Source: CAZWLY01 sp964634465
GTDB taxonomy: Bacteria > Desulfobacterota > Desulfarculia > G963662305
Length of the DNA stretch: 64,000 nucleotides
NCBI GenBank assembly: GCA_964634465.1
Contig: CAZWLY010000007.1
Coordinates: 62,001 to 126,000 of the forward strand
Direction of reading: 5' to 3'
Position 1 is the stretch's first letter. Every line of letters begins with the position of its first letter. Shown piece by piece: positions 25,916 through 34,590 of this stretch. A model generated the notes under the pieces. That model did not search any database, was not told the origin of the DNA, and was given only the letters and a program-made list of their open reading frames with translations. A program made the translations under genes and the position numbers.

Positions 25916-27777
25916 TTAACTTAACAACTGTAACTCTTTATCATCAAAATAGGATTTATATAGCCTGTAGAAACTATGGGCACGGACTCCTTCGTATTGG
26001 TCCAATTGAATATATCGAGCTCCATCTTTGAATATCACTTCTTCTGATATTGACTCTGGATATGGTTCTGTGAACACTAGCCTGCTTATACCGGCTTGAT
26101 AAATCTTTTTTGCACACAGCTCACATGGGAAGGTGGTTGTATACAATGTTGCTCCTACAAGACTTTCTCCTCCTCGCTTCGCTACTTGTAATAATGCATT
26201 TTCTTCAGCATGTAAGGCCCTACAATACTGGAGTCCCTTTATCTTTACATTGCTCTCAGTAGACCCACCGCGCCTCCTCTTGAACGCTGAAAAATGTCTT
26301 TGAAGCAAAAAGCCCTGTTGGCTTTTCCGTCCATTATAATCATCTTTCTGAGTTCATCCACATCTTTATTTTTTGCCGCTATCGGTAGTGCATCATTACT
26401 GAGGTGGACATCTTGTCTGCACCGATCCGCACAACCAATTTGACCTTTTGCAACATCATTCCATCCTCCTCCAATGATTGCCCCATTTTTAACAATTACT
26501 GCACCCACTTGTCTGCTTATGCAACTGGATCGCAAGCTCATTAAATAGGCCAGTGTCATAAATAATTCGTCTGGGGTCGGTTTAAGACATCCCGGCCACC
26601 GGATAAGAGCATAGTATCTTAATAAAGTTGTATATAGTGCATTGAGTCTGATCTTTTCTGTGTCAGGATTGTTCTTTCCTGAAGTTGACTCAGGATACCA
26701 GTTTGCGATAGCAATATCGGACATCCTGACACAATTACTGACATCCTGCTCGTATAGATTTTGAAATGTCTTGTCCTCACCCATATCACGTTTATCTTTT
26801 TGGGAATCATAGCCAGGTCTTGTGCTTCTCAATGAGTGGGGTGCAACAATAGAAATAAGGTAGAATTCATAGTATCTGCTCCTAAAGAATTGGACTTCAG
26901 CAGGGTTTCTAAAGCTTTCAATCGCAAAGAGAGTAGGGCGGGAGTTGTCTTCGATTTTATTTTTATCCCTATAGGCCTTTATTACCATATTGGCATTGGC
27001 TGCTATGTCAAACAAATGTTTTTTGTTACTAAATTGTTTGGTATCTCCAAACGGATCCGCACACTTTCTTATGTTATCGCCGAAATTTTGCATAATTGTG
27101 CCATAATTATCATTGCCAATCGATGAACGTAGGGTCTTTTTGAAGTGAGATATTCGTTCAAGATATTCAAAGAAAAAATTTAAATAGCTGCGGGCAGATT
27201 CTCGGCCTTCAAGGGTCAAAGTCCTGTTTTGGAGTAGCTTGTTCACTTTGTGTATATAACATTTGTTTTCTATAAAAAAATTGCACTTCTTTATCGTTTT
27301 TATAACCTCGCTGTACGAATTAATATTTTCATGGGACATATCGGATTCACTTGGCTGCCTTTTTAGCACATATTCTATTACAATTTTGATAATAATATCA
27401 CTCATTGAAATATAGATAAAACTGTCATTGAGTAAACTGGGTAGCGTTCTACACAATCTGCGATTAATATGTAGCTCCTCTAGGTCAGCACGAAGATTTG
27501 ATAGTCTGATAACATTATCATCCAAAAAAGGGCCTGCAAGACCATCTAAAGTTTCAAGCGGAACGGAATCATCTAGTTTTTTTCTAATCTTGGAAATATT
27601 ATGATAGCATTTCTCGATTGCGTTCTGAGTTTGAGACAAATTGCTCGCAACATAGTCCTTAATGGTTGTAGAAAGATGTTCCGAAAAAAACTTAGCTGAA
27701 GTAGTGCAACCGCTCCTTAGTGGTCCGGTAAAACCTAGTATGAGAAAATTTCTTCTCATCTGATTTAAGGGATCCAT
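25916..27777 (-). pseudogene. AvcD/antiphage dCTP-dCMP deaminase-like protein, with a -1 frameshift
   Basis: Start at ATG 27777, GGAGG 4 bases upstream. The N-terminal half has a P-loop variant, GFTGPLRSGCTT (residues 15-26), which lacks the usual lysine. The C-terminal half is a cytidine/deoxycytidylate deaminase: GAVIVKNGAIIGGGWND, then HAEENALL and FPCELC, the zinc site. This P-loop plus deaminase layout is that of AvcD (DcdV), a phage-defence enzyme that depletes dCTP/dCMP. The first frame breaks at a T5 run (plus-strand A5 at 26290-26294), just before the zinc motifs; the rest (to 25916) is one frame back. One added T, or a -1 slip on the run, restores about 620 residues. Alternatives are assembly error or decay. 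Confidence 0.8.
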
Positions 27778-27846
27778 GACGCCTCCTGGAGACATATGAC
27801 ATATGTTGAGGACGGTTTTATGGACTAGAGAATTATTTATCAATAA

Positions 27847-27875
27847 ATGCTATCACAGGTATCAGCTGAAGTCAA
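27847..27875 (-). promoter_or_regulatory. Candidate promoter of the AvcD-like gene
   Basis: On the minus strand TTGACT (27870-27875), 17 bases, TAGCAT (27847-27852), about 70 bases before the ATG. In Vibrio the AvcI inhibitor RNA is encoded just upstream of avcD; the space here is short, and I could not define such an RNA. Confidence 0.45.
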
Positions 27876-27910
27876 GAGCAGATAAGGTAATGATAGTAAA
27901 CATGTATAAA

Positions 27911-27942
27911 ACAAAGGCCCGGCCTTGCGGCCGGGCCTTTGT
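27911..27942 (-). terminator. Bidirectional intrinsic terminator after pckA
   Basis: ACAAAGGCCCGGCC pairs perfectly with GGCCGGGCCTTTGT (14 bp, TTGC loop on the plus strand). T-runs follow on both strands (TTTTTCTTT on plus, TTTTAT on minus). It terminates pckA, which ends at 27966, and marks the edge of the AT-rich island. Confidence 0.85.
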
Positions 27943-27965
27943 TTTTCTTTGCTCGGACGCTTGTC

Positions 27966-29696
27966 TTAAGCGTTGACCTTGAACGAGCGGATCAGACGTT
28001 CGAGCAAATCCGGCTTTTCGGCCACGTCGCTGTTCTTCAGGAAATCGACCCGCTGCTGGAAGCGATCCTTGAGCATGGCGATGTAAGCGTCCCTGTTCTC
28101 CACGTTGGCCGGGTTGTAGGTGTCGTAGTAGCCGGGCCAGATCTTTTCCACGCTTTCCCTTTCGGGGAGTTGCATGCCGTCGACCAGGTCCCAGTCCTCC
28201 CATTCCAGAGTCCCGCACAGGATGGCCGTCTGCAGGGCCAGGGACATTTTCAGCGGCACGGGATGGACGTCGTCTTCGGAGGATTTCCAGAAGCCGAAGC
28301 CGCCGCCGTTCCACGAGTAGCACTCGCAGCCGGACTCGAAGACCTTTTCGTAACCGATGCAGTCCTCGTAGAGCGGGTAGACCCTGAAGGGGTTGGCGAA
28401 GGTGACGAAGACGAGCTTCTTCATCTCCTCCTCGGTCACGTTCTCGGCCGCGGTCCGCTTGGTCATCAGGGTGGCGCCCATGGCCACGGCCAGACCGGGG
28501 TCGATGATCTTGATCAGCGGCGGCAGGGTGACGTCCTTTGTCAGCCAGCCGATGGAGTTGGGGAAGCCGATGGTGTCAGTCACCTCGCCCAGCATCTCCC
28601 GGGCGAAGATGGCCCGGCCGTTGTTGTTGCGGGCGTCCATGCCGTAGGGGATGACCTTGCCGTCGCGCTCGACGAGCATCATGTTCTGGGTGCAGATCAG
28701 GTACTTCCAGTCGGGATGGTTCCACTCGCGGGCGTCGGTCTTGTCAAAGAGGCTGGGCTCCCAGACGTAGCACCGCTTGTTCTTGTAGTCGATCTGGAAG
28801 GCGTCGTCGTGGGCGATCTTGCGCTTGAAGCCCTCGGGCAGAGTGCCCTCGTTGTCCAGCGAGTTGGAGTGGGAGCTCTTGCCCGAACCGGACAGGCCGT
28901 AGAAGGCGATGACCTGCTTGCCGCGGTGCTCGAAGCCCTTGCACTCGCTGAGGTCGATCTCCTTGATGCCGCCGTGGGCCGCCACCGCGCCCAGCTCCAT
29001 GCCGGCCGTCCAGGCCATGGTCAGGGTGCCCTTTTTGCGCTCGCCGAAGTAGCGCAGGCCGAAGTTGAAGATGGTCTTGTGGATCTCGTCGACCACCACG
29101 CAGCCCCGGGCCCAACGGGGATCGTCCGACTTCCAGTCCGGGTAGGCCACGAAGAGGATGTCCGGGATGTGGTGGACCTTGGATTCGGCGTACTCGGGGC
29201 AGGAGGCCAGCGGGGTGAAGTTGGCCAGCCAGGTGAAGGCGTTGAAGGCGTCCTCCTCGGGGCAGACCAGCCGGGCCTTGAGCATCATGTCCGGGTGGGT
29301 GCCGATGACCGCCTCGACGCAGATCAGGTTGTAGTAGGCCTGGAGTTCGTAGAGCGCCTCGCGGCAGAGGGCCTCGAGCTCGTTCTTCTCGGCCGGGCTG
29401 CACTGGTGGTAGAACACCCTGGCCTCGGCCGAGCGGCCGACCGTGGCCCCGTGATTGTCGTTGATCACCTTGGCGTCGGCCGGCAGACCCAAACGCTTGA
29501 TGGTGCCGGGGTCGATGGGCAGGTCGGTCACGCCGACGTGACCTTGCTTGAGGGCCAGTTCATAGGCCTGGGCCGCCGAGATGACCCGGGGGCCCGTTTC
29601 AGGGTTCTGATTGTTGAACACCGACTCAGCCAGAGCGCGAATCCGGGACATGTCGCTGAGGCTTTCGTAGTACTCCCAAGATGGTTTACTGGCCAT
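27966..29696 (-). CDS. pckA: Phosphoenolpyruvate carboxykinase (ATP type)
   Basis: A 576-residue PEPCK of the ATP-using family, interconverting oxaloacetate and PEP. The kinase-1a P-loop is FYGLSGSGKSS (265-275), the kinase-2 metal site IAHDDAFQID follows, and RNNNGRAIFAREML plus FVTFANPF are present. It is somewhat longer than the roughly 530-540 residues of E. coli PckA, mostly through N-terminal and internal insertions. GAGGAGG precedes the ATG. In an anaerobe growing on aromatic acids or C1 units it would serve gluconeogenesis. Confidence 0.93.
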   Translation of the reverse strand: MASKPSWEYYESLSDMSRIRALAESVFNNQNPETGPRVISAAQAYELALKQGHVGVTDLPIDPGTIKRLGLPADAKVINDNHGATVGRSAEARVFYHQCSPAEKNELEALCREALYELQAYYNLICVEAVIGTHPDMMLKARLVCPEEDAFNAFTWLANFTPLASCPEYAESKVHHIPDILFVAYPDWKSDDPRWARGCVVVDEIHKTIFNFGLRYFGERKKGTLTMAWTAGMELGAVAAHGGIKEIDLSECKGFEHRGKQVIAFYGLSGSGKSSHSNSLDNEGTLPEGFKRKIAHDDAFQIDYKNKRCYVWEPSLFDKTDAREWNHPDWKYLICTQNMMLVERDGKVIPYGMDARNNNGRAIFAREMLGEVTDTIGFPNSIGWLTKDVTLPPLIKIIDPGLAVAMGATLMTKRTAAENVTEEEMKKLVFVTFANPFRVYPLYEDCIGYEKVFESGCECYSWNGGGFGFWKSSEDDVHPVPLKMSLALQTAILCGTLEWEDWDLVDGMQLPERESVEKIWPGYYDTYNPANVENRDAYIAMLKDRFQQRVDFLKNSDVAEKPDLLERLIRSFKVNA

Positions 29697-30218
29697 GCTT
29701 CCTCCTCATATTCACACCTTCACACCGGTCCAATCGCATCCGTACCGAGTATGTACAGGTACGCCCTTGTTACCCCTCTCACGAGGGTATGTCAAGCCGG
29801 TGGTGAGGCCGATTCAGGTAACGGATGAACGCTCGCGCCATCGAATGTGATAATCTGGTCGGTCGCTGAAAAACTCTGCACGATACGTCGCTTTTTTGCA
29901 GACCGGTCGGATTACGGGCGGCCGGCCCCGGCGCGTCGAGGGCTTGGTTTTCGTCACCGGCGTCGCATCCGTCCTCGTCCTCGCCCGGTCGTATCCGACT
30001 GGGCTCGGCTCCGGGGGCTTTTGCCGCCTCTGAACCGGGGAAAGCGAATCCGGTTTCCATCCTCGATTTCCGGCCCGACCCTCCCTGTCCATCCCGGCTC
30101 GCGGCCGGGGGAGAGTTGTTGCTAAATCCTGGATCGGGCAGTACGATGAAGTATTGAATGCCGAACCGATTATCCAGACCGGATACCACCGCCCGAACAG
30201 GGGCCGAGGAGGATACTC
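29697..30218. other. 522-bp region between pckA and kinase-like gene; no gene seen
   Basis: This is the divergent upstream region of pckA (-) and the cytidylate-kinase-like gene (+). Only chance frames are present. Ribosome sites lie at both ends. No clear promoter boxes, repeats or RNA gene could be supported. Confidence 0.45.
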
Positions 30219-31043
30219 ATGGCCATCATCACCATTTCCCGCCAGGCCGGCAGCCTGGGCGACGAGATCGCCCGTTCGCTGGCCGAGGAGTTGGGCTACA
30301 AGTTGGTCGGCCGCCAGGATTTCCGTGATCTGGCTTTGAAGTACAACGATCAGTTCGAAGGCGACCTGGAAAAGATCGCCCGGGAGAAGGGGATCAGCCT
30401 GTGGCAGCGGCTGATGCTGACCACGCCGGTCTACTCCAGCCTGTACGAAGCCTTCATCTTCGAGTTGGCCAGCCAGCGCCAGGTGATCATCATCGGCCGC
30501 GGCGCCCAGATCGTGCTCCGCGACGTCCACCAGGTCTATCGGCTCAGGGTCGTCGCCCCGACCCACGTCCGGGTGATCCATCTCCGCCAGGTCCACGGCA
30601 TGACCACCGACCAGGCCCTGGAATTCGTCCGGCAGCACGACAGAACGCGCCGCGACCTGATCCGCCAGATCTATGACCGCGATCCGAGGGACTGGGCCCT
30701 GTACGACATGATTCTCAACACGGCCCGGATGGACGTCCCGGCCGCCGTGGCCGTGGTCAAGCAGGCCATCGAAGAGGTCAAGCGCCTCCAACCCCTGGAG
30801 GAGGCGGCCAAGGTGCTCCAGGGTCTGGCCCTGGGCAAGCGGGTCGAGGCCCTCATCCGCCAGAAGCTGATGCCCAACCGGGAGGTGGAGGTCATCGGCG
30901 AGTCCGACGGCGCGGTGACCCTGACGGGTGCCATCTCCACCAGGGAGGACGCCGCCCGGGCCGAGAAGCTGGCCGCCGGGTATCCGGGCGTGACCAAGGT
31001 GATCAACAAGCTCGAACCGCCGGCGTTCGTGGCCGGGATCTAA
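30219..31043 (+). CDS. Cytidylate-kinase-like protein with C-terminal BON domain
   Basis: A 274-residue protein. Residues 1-190 match the cytidylate-kinase-like family (Cytidylate_kin2): the nucleotide loop is ISRQAGSLGDEIARSLAEEL and IIIGRGAQIVLRD, RRDLIRQIYDRDPRDWALYD follow. Residues about 210-268 look like a BON domain (VEVIGESDGAVTLTGAISTR to YPGVTKVINKLE), usually a phospholipid-binding or protein-interaction module. No signal peptide is present, so a cytoplasmic BON domain is unusual. True CMP-kinase activity is unproven for this subfamily. GAGGAGG lies before the ATG. Confidence 0.82.
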   Translation: MAIITISRQAGSLGDEIARSLAEELGYKLVGRQDFRDLALKYNDQFEGDLEKIAREKGISLWQRLMLTTPVYSSLYEAFIFELASQRQVIIIGRGAQIVLRDVHQVYRLRVVAPTHVRVIHLRQVHGMTTDQALEFVRQHDRTRRDLIRQIYDRDPRDWALYDMILNTARMDVPAAVAVVKQAIEEVKRLQPLEEAAKVLQGLALGKRVEALIRQKLMPNREVEVIGESDGAVTLTGAISTREDAARAEKLAAGYPGVTKVINKLEPPAFVAGI

Positions 31044-31089
31044 CCTCGCGTCTCCAAGTTTCAAGGAGCTTCGACGGGGGCGGGGAGAA

Positions 31090-31752
31090 TCAATCCTCCG
31101 CCTGTCTCAGAAGCGAGGCGTAGGCGATGTTGAGGGCCTTCATCCGTTCCTCGTCGCCGCCGTGGTCGGGGTGGTACTTCTGGGCCAGGGCCCGGTAGCG
31201 CTCTCTGATGGTCTCGGCCGAGGCCTCGGGGCTGAGGCCCATGAAGCGGTAATGGGCGGCCAGATCCTCGGGGTCGAAGGACGGCTCGGTTTCCTGAAAG
31301 ACCTTGAAGAACTCGTTGAATCGGGCCTGAAAGTCGTCGAACTGGTTGCGGAAGGCCTCGAAGAAGTCGGCCCGGACCTTCTCCCTGAAGCGTTGCGGGT
31401 CCTGGACGACGTAGGAGAGCCGGTCCCGCTCGGCCGGTGAGAGCCGCCAGAACTTGTCGATGCCCTCGTAGGTATTGAGGTCGTAGCCCAACAGGGCCAG
31501 TTCCCTGAAATATTCGGCAAAACGGATCCGGTCCCGGCTGGTGAGCCGTTGGAAGCGGTAGGCGGCCACCGGATCGACCCGGCCTACCGGCTCGACCCGG
31601 CCGGTCTTGTAAGGGCGAAAGTCCGAGGGGTCGAGGCGGTAGCGGCGCTGAAAGGTTCTCAGCCAGTCCTTGAAGGACGGCTGGGGTTTTTTACCCACCC
31701 AGGCGTCCACCAGACGGCCGGGTTTGGGCGGGTCTTTCTTTTTCCGGGCCAT
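31090..31752 (-). CDS. J-domain protein (C-terminal DnaJ domain)
   Basis: A 220-residue protein starting MARKKKD. The first 155 residues are charged and mostly helical with no known domain. Residues about 160-220 are a J domain with the HPD motif in ALAQKYHPDHGGDEERM. J domains stimulate DnaK ATPase, so this is probably a specialised co-chaperone. It lies 2 bases after the stop of the zinc-motif gene upstream, implying co-translation and perhaps a shared job. Confidence 0.88.
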   Translation of the reverse strand: MARKKKDPPKPGRLVDAWVGKKPQPSFKDWLRTFQRRYRLDPSDFRPYKTGRVEPVGRVDPVAAYRFQRLTSRDRIRFAEYFRELALLGYDLNTYEGIDKFWRLSPAERDRLSYVVQDPQRFREKVRADFFEAFRNQFDDFQARFNEFFKVFQETEPSFDPEDLAAHYRFMGLSPEASAETIRERYRALAQKYHPDHGGDEERMKALNIAYASLLRQAED

Positions 31753-31754
31753 GC

Positions 31755-32156
31755 TCAGCCGTCGCGGACCGGGATCAACTCGCAGCGACAACCGAGGTGG
31801 CGCTCCTGGGCGGCCAGGATGTCGTACTCGGTCAGGGCGAAGATTCGACCATGCATCTTCCGACACTCGGGGCAGGACTTCTCGTCGTCGCGGCAGTCCC
31901 ACCTCAGGCCGGGCAGCTTGGAGCGGCCGGCGTCGAAGATGACCCGGTTCCACGTCGCCAGGCGCTCGATCTCGAAGCGGCGGGCCTCGTCACTGGACAT
32001 CGCCCCGGCGTAGGGCAGGTTTTGGAACCAGTCGGGGTCGGCGGCGATCCACTCGTCCACGACCGCCTCGGCTTCGGCGAGAAAGTCGGCCATGCTCCGG
32101 TGGAGTTCTTCAGCCGGTTTCTTCTTTTTTCCCAGCAGCTTGGCGAATACTGACAT
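31755..32156 (-). CDS. Small protein with a phage-Mu-F-like zinc motif
   Basis: A 133-residue protein (start MSVFAKLLGKKKKP; an upstream in-frame ATG 11 codons earlier has no better support). Its C-terminal third, SCPECRKMHGRIFAL followed by HLGCRCELIPV, has the CxxC...HxxCRC pattern of the phage Mu protein F / SPP1 gp7 head-morphogenesis domain. The rest is an acidic helical region. No phage genes are nearby, so it is either a domesticated relic or a zinc module sharing the pattern. It is immediately followed by the J-domain gene. Confidence 0.7.
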   Translation of the reverse strand: MSVFAKLLGKKKKPAEELHRSMADFLAEAEAVVDEWIAADPDWFQNLPYAGAMSSDEARRFEIERLATWNRVIFDAGRSKLPGLRWDCRDDEKSCPECRKMHGRIFALTEYDILAAQERHLGCRCELIPVRDG

Positions 32157-32220
32157 GGCCTGACCATCCGGGTTGGGGTTGTATCTCACGCTGGTTCGAG
32201 GTCGTCTCCGAGGCGCGGCG

Positions 32221-32646
32221 CTACTCGGCGCTCAGCTCCACGACGTACTGGTGGACATCCCGGCGGAACCACTGCTCGACCTTGTAGACATAACCGGGTT
32301 TGAGATCGATGACCACTCGGATCTTGTCCGGGTGCCTGCCCACCCTGATCCCCCTGGCCAGCGGGCTGGGCGACTTGATTCTGTACGGCAGCCGGTCGGC
32401 TTTGGCGTTCTTGAAGTCGATGACCAGGCGCGGCTTGGGCCCCTTGGCGCCGTAGCCGAAGACCTTCGGCTTGATCCGACCGGTCAGGTTGACCGTCACG
32501 ATCAGCTTGCCTTCCTCGGCGCCGGCCTTGATCGAGGTGACTCGAACCTTGGCCGCCGCCCGGCCGTCCGGCGCGAGGGCTAGGGCCAGGACGACGACCA
32601 TCAGGGCCGTGAGGCGAACCAGGCTGACTCCAGGGCGGTTGGTCAT
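32221..32646 (-). CDS. AMIN-domain exported protein
   Basis: A 141-residue protein with a signal peptide (LVRLTALMVVVLALALAPDG, cleavage near RAAA) and one AMIN domain: VRVTSIKAGAEEGKLIVTVN, KPRLVIDFKNAKADRL, IRVGRHPDKIRVVIDLKPG. AMIN domains bind peptidoglycan and target amidases and secretins; here the domain stands alone. The ATG at 32646 is chosen because the signal peptide starts there. Confidence 0.88.
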   Translation of the reverse strand: MTNRPGVSLVRLTALMVVVLALALAPDGRAAAKVRVTSIKAGAEEGKLIVTVNLTGRIKPKVFGYGAKGPKPRLVIDFKNAKADRLPYRIKSPSPLARGIRVGRHPDKIRVVIDLKPGYVYKVEQWFRRDVHQYVVELSAE

Positions 32647-32728
32647 CGGATAAGGCTCCAGGCGGATAAAACCCGGCCCATGATAGCACATCGGGCCGGC
32701 GCTGGCGCGTCTTTGTCGTTCATCGGCG

Positions 32729-34126
32729 TCAACGATCCTGCGGGAATGAATCCCCCCCGGGGGGGTCGAGTTCGATCTCTTCGAGTTCGGCCACCAGGTC
32801 GTAGTCGTGGGCGGCGGTGATGACGGCCGGCTGAATCGCGCCGGGGACGCCTTTGCCGGCGGTGATGATCATCCGACCGTCCACCTCCGGGGCTTGGAAC
32901 CAGGCCCGTCCGGCCAGCATCAGATCGCTCTCCGGGTGGGGCCCCTCGACGAGCACCTCCACCCGCCGGCCGACCTTGGCCCGATTCAGCCGCCGGCTGA
33001 CCTCCCGCTGGGCCTCGAGGACGGCCTCCAGCCTGGCCTGGGCCGTCTCCTCGGGCACCTGATCGGCCATTTCGGCCGCCCGGACGCCCTCCTCGGGACA
33101 GAAGGCGAAGGCGCCCAGATGGTCGATCTCGGCCCGCTGAACAAACTCGAGCATCGCCTCGAAATCCGCCTCGGTCTCGCCCGGATAGCCGGTCATCAGG
33201 GTCGTTCTGATGACGACGCCGGGCAGCAGATTCCGCAGGCGCTCCAGCCAGGCCAGGACGTCTTCGGCCGGCGGTTTGCGACCCATCCGGCTAATCAGCG
33301 CCGGGCGGACGTGTTGGAGCGGCAGGTCGAGGTAGGGCAGAACCCGCTTCGCCCCGGCGATGAATCGAACCAGTTCGTCGTCCAGCCGGCCGGGGTTGAG
33401 ATAGAGCAGCCTGACCCAGTTCGGACCGTCGTTAAGGGCCTCGACGCCTTCGAGGAGTTTCAACAGCGAGACCGCTTCGTCCCGGCCCGAGCGGCCGAGG
33501 TCTTCGCCGTAGGCGGTCAGGTCCTGGGCGAGCAGGGTGACCTCGACCACGCCGCTTCGACCCAGGGCCGAAATCTCGGCCAGGACGTCGTTTACGGGCC
33601 GGCTTTGCTGGGGGCCGCGAATGTCGGGGATGGTGCAGTAGGCGCACCTGTTGGGGCAGCCCTCGGCGATCTTGACGTAGGCCGCGCCGGGGGTGGTGGT
33701 CAACGCCCTGGGCGTGGCCGCGTCGTAGAGGAAGCGCTCGGCCGTGGTGATAAGCCGGCTCTTTCGGCCGCCGCCGATGAGTTCTTCGATCAACCGCCCG
33801 GCCCGATCTATCGCCGAGGCCGACACGAAGAGATCGACCTCGGCCATCTCCGCGGCCAGGTCCTCGCCGTAGCGCTGGGGCAGGCAACCCAGGCCGACCA
33901 CGTATTCGGCCCGGCCGGTCGCTTTGAGTTCGGCGGCGGCCAGCAGGTTGTCCACCGCCTCGTCCACCGCCGGCCGGATGAAGGCGCAGGTGTTGACGAT
34001 GATCACTTCGGCCTTTTCCGGGTCGTCGATCGGCTCGAAGCCCCGGGCGATGAGGTCGGCCAGGACGATTTCACTGTCCACCCGATTTTTGGCGCAGCCG
34101 AGAGAAATGAGGTGAAAGCGGGGCAT
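32729..34126 (-). CDS. rimO: Ribosomal protein S12 methylthiotransferase RimO
   Basis: A 465-residue methylthiotransferase. The N-terminal UPF0004 domain has LISLGCAKNRVDSE, NTCAFI and GCLPQRY, whose three cysteines bind the auxiliary cluster. The radical SAM motif is CPNRCAYCTIPDIRGP. A C-terminal TRAM domain starts around residue 385. It adds a methylthio group to an Asp of S12. The start MPRFHLISLGC is typical. The last residues are proline/glycine-rich and encoded by a C7G7 run, perhaps an intergenic repeat captured by the reading frame. Confidence 0.95.
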   Translation of the reverse strand: MPRFHLISLGCAKNRVDSEIVLADLIARGFEPIDDPEKAEVIIVNTCAFIRPAVDEAVDNLLAAAELKATGRAEYVVGLGCLPQRYGEDLAAEMAEVDLFVSASAIDRAGRLIEELIGGGRKSRLITTAERFLYDAATPRALTTTPGAAYVKIAEGCPNRCAYCTIPDIRGPQQSRPVNDVLAEISALGRSGVVEVTLLAQDLTAYGEDLGRSGRDEAVSLLKLLEGVEALNDGPNWVRLLYLNPGRLDDELVRFIAGAKRVLPYLDLPLQHVRPALISRMGRKPPAEDVLAWLERLRNLLPGVVIRTTLMTGYPGETEADFEAMLEFVQRAEIDHLGAFAFCPEEGVRAAEMADQVPEETAQARLEAVLEAQREVSRRLNRAKVGRRVEVLVEGPHPESDLMLAGRAWFQAPEVDGRMIITAGKGVPGAIQPAVITAAHDYDLVAELEEIELDPPGGDSFPQDR

Positions 34127-34235
34127 GTCCCTCCTTAACTTCCACTTCCGGACTTGGCAAGACGGTCCGGACGGGGGTAATATCTGTATAACCGCCAGGT
34201 TAAACGCGGTCAAAAAGCAGAAACGGAGGAGAAGT

Positions 34236-34409
34236 GTGGACAGAGACCAGCTCAAGCGCGAGATAGAGGCCGTGGCCAAGGGGGGCAAGATCGCCTGTCG
34301 CCAGGCGATGGCGGTGGCCGACAAGGCCGGGGTGACGAACAAAGAGGTCGGCGAGCTGTTAAACGAGATGAAGATCAAGATCGTGGCCTGCCAGTTGGGC
34401 TGCTTCTGA
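34236..34409 (+). CDS. Small conserved protein ending in CQLGCF
   Basis: A 57-residue protein with a GTG start (34236) and GGAGGAG ahead. It has two helices and a terminal strand: VAKGGKIACRQAMAVADKAG, then NKEVGELLNEMKIKIVACQL. I associate the ending with a small family of uncharacterised proteins in anaerobic bacteria with a winged-helix-like look. No function is known to me. The two C-terminal cysteines may bind metal. Confidence 0.65.
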   Translation: MDRDQLKREIEAVAKGGKIACRQAMAVADKAGVTNKEVGELLNEMKIKIVACQLGCF

Positions 34410-34526
34410 GCCAAGGCCCGAACCGGAGCGCCGCGAAGCACGACGCCCCACCGACCATATTCGACAGGCGATGGCCAATGATTGGAAATGAACAACCCCG
34501 CCGCCGGCGACGGGGTACCCACAGCA

Positions 34527-34587
34527 GATGCGGACTCGTTTTTCTTCGCCGCCAGCGGCGGGGGACGAACCCCCCGTGGGGGGGCGA
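34527..34587 (+). repeat. Dispersed intergenic repeat, copy B
   Basis: Aligns over its length with 16902-16960. The CCCCCC-GT-GGGGGGG core can form a hairpin and lies 4 bases before the radical SAM start codon, so it overlaps the translation initiation region of that gene. Confidence 0.6.
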
Positions 34588-34590
34588 TAA

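Larger units (their letters stand above)
25854..27960. other. AT-rich island, probably horizontally acquired
   Basis: Base composition changes abruptly just after the RidA stop and returns to normal at the terminator near 27911. Codon use inside is A/T-ending, unlike every neighbouring gene. It holds only the AvcD-like defence gene. No integrase, transposase, tRNA or clear flanking direct repeat was found. Confidence 0.8.

Noticed and set aside
31755..32156. Evidence for a prophage from the Mu-F-like motif
   Set aside because: No other phage structural, lysis or integrase gene lies in the window.
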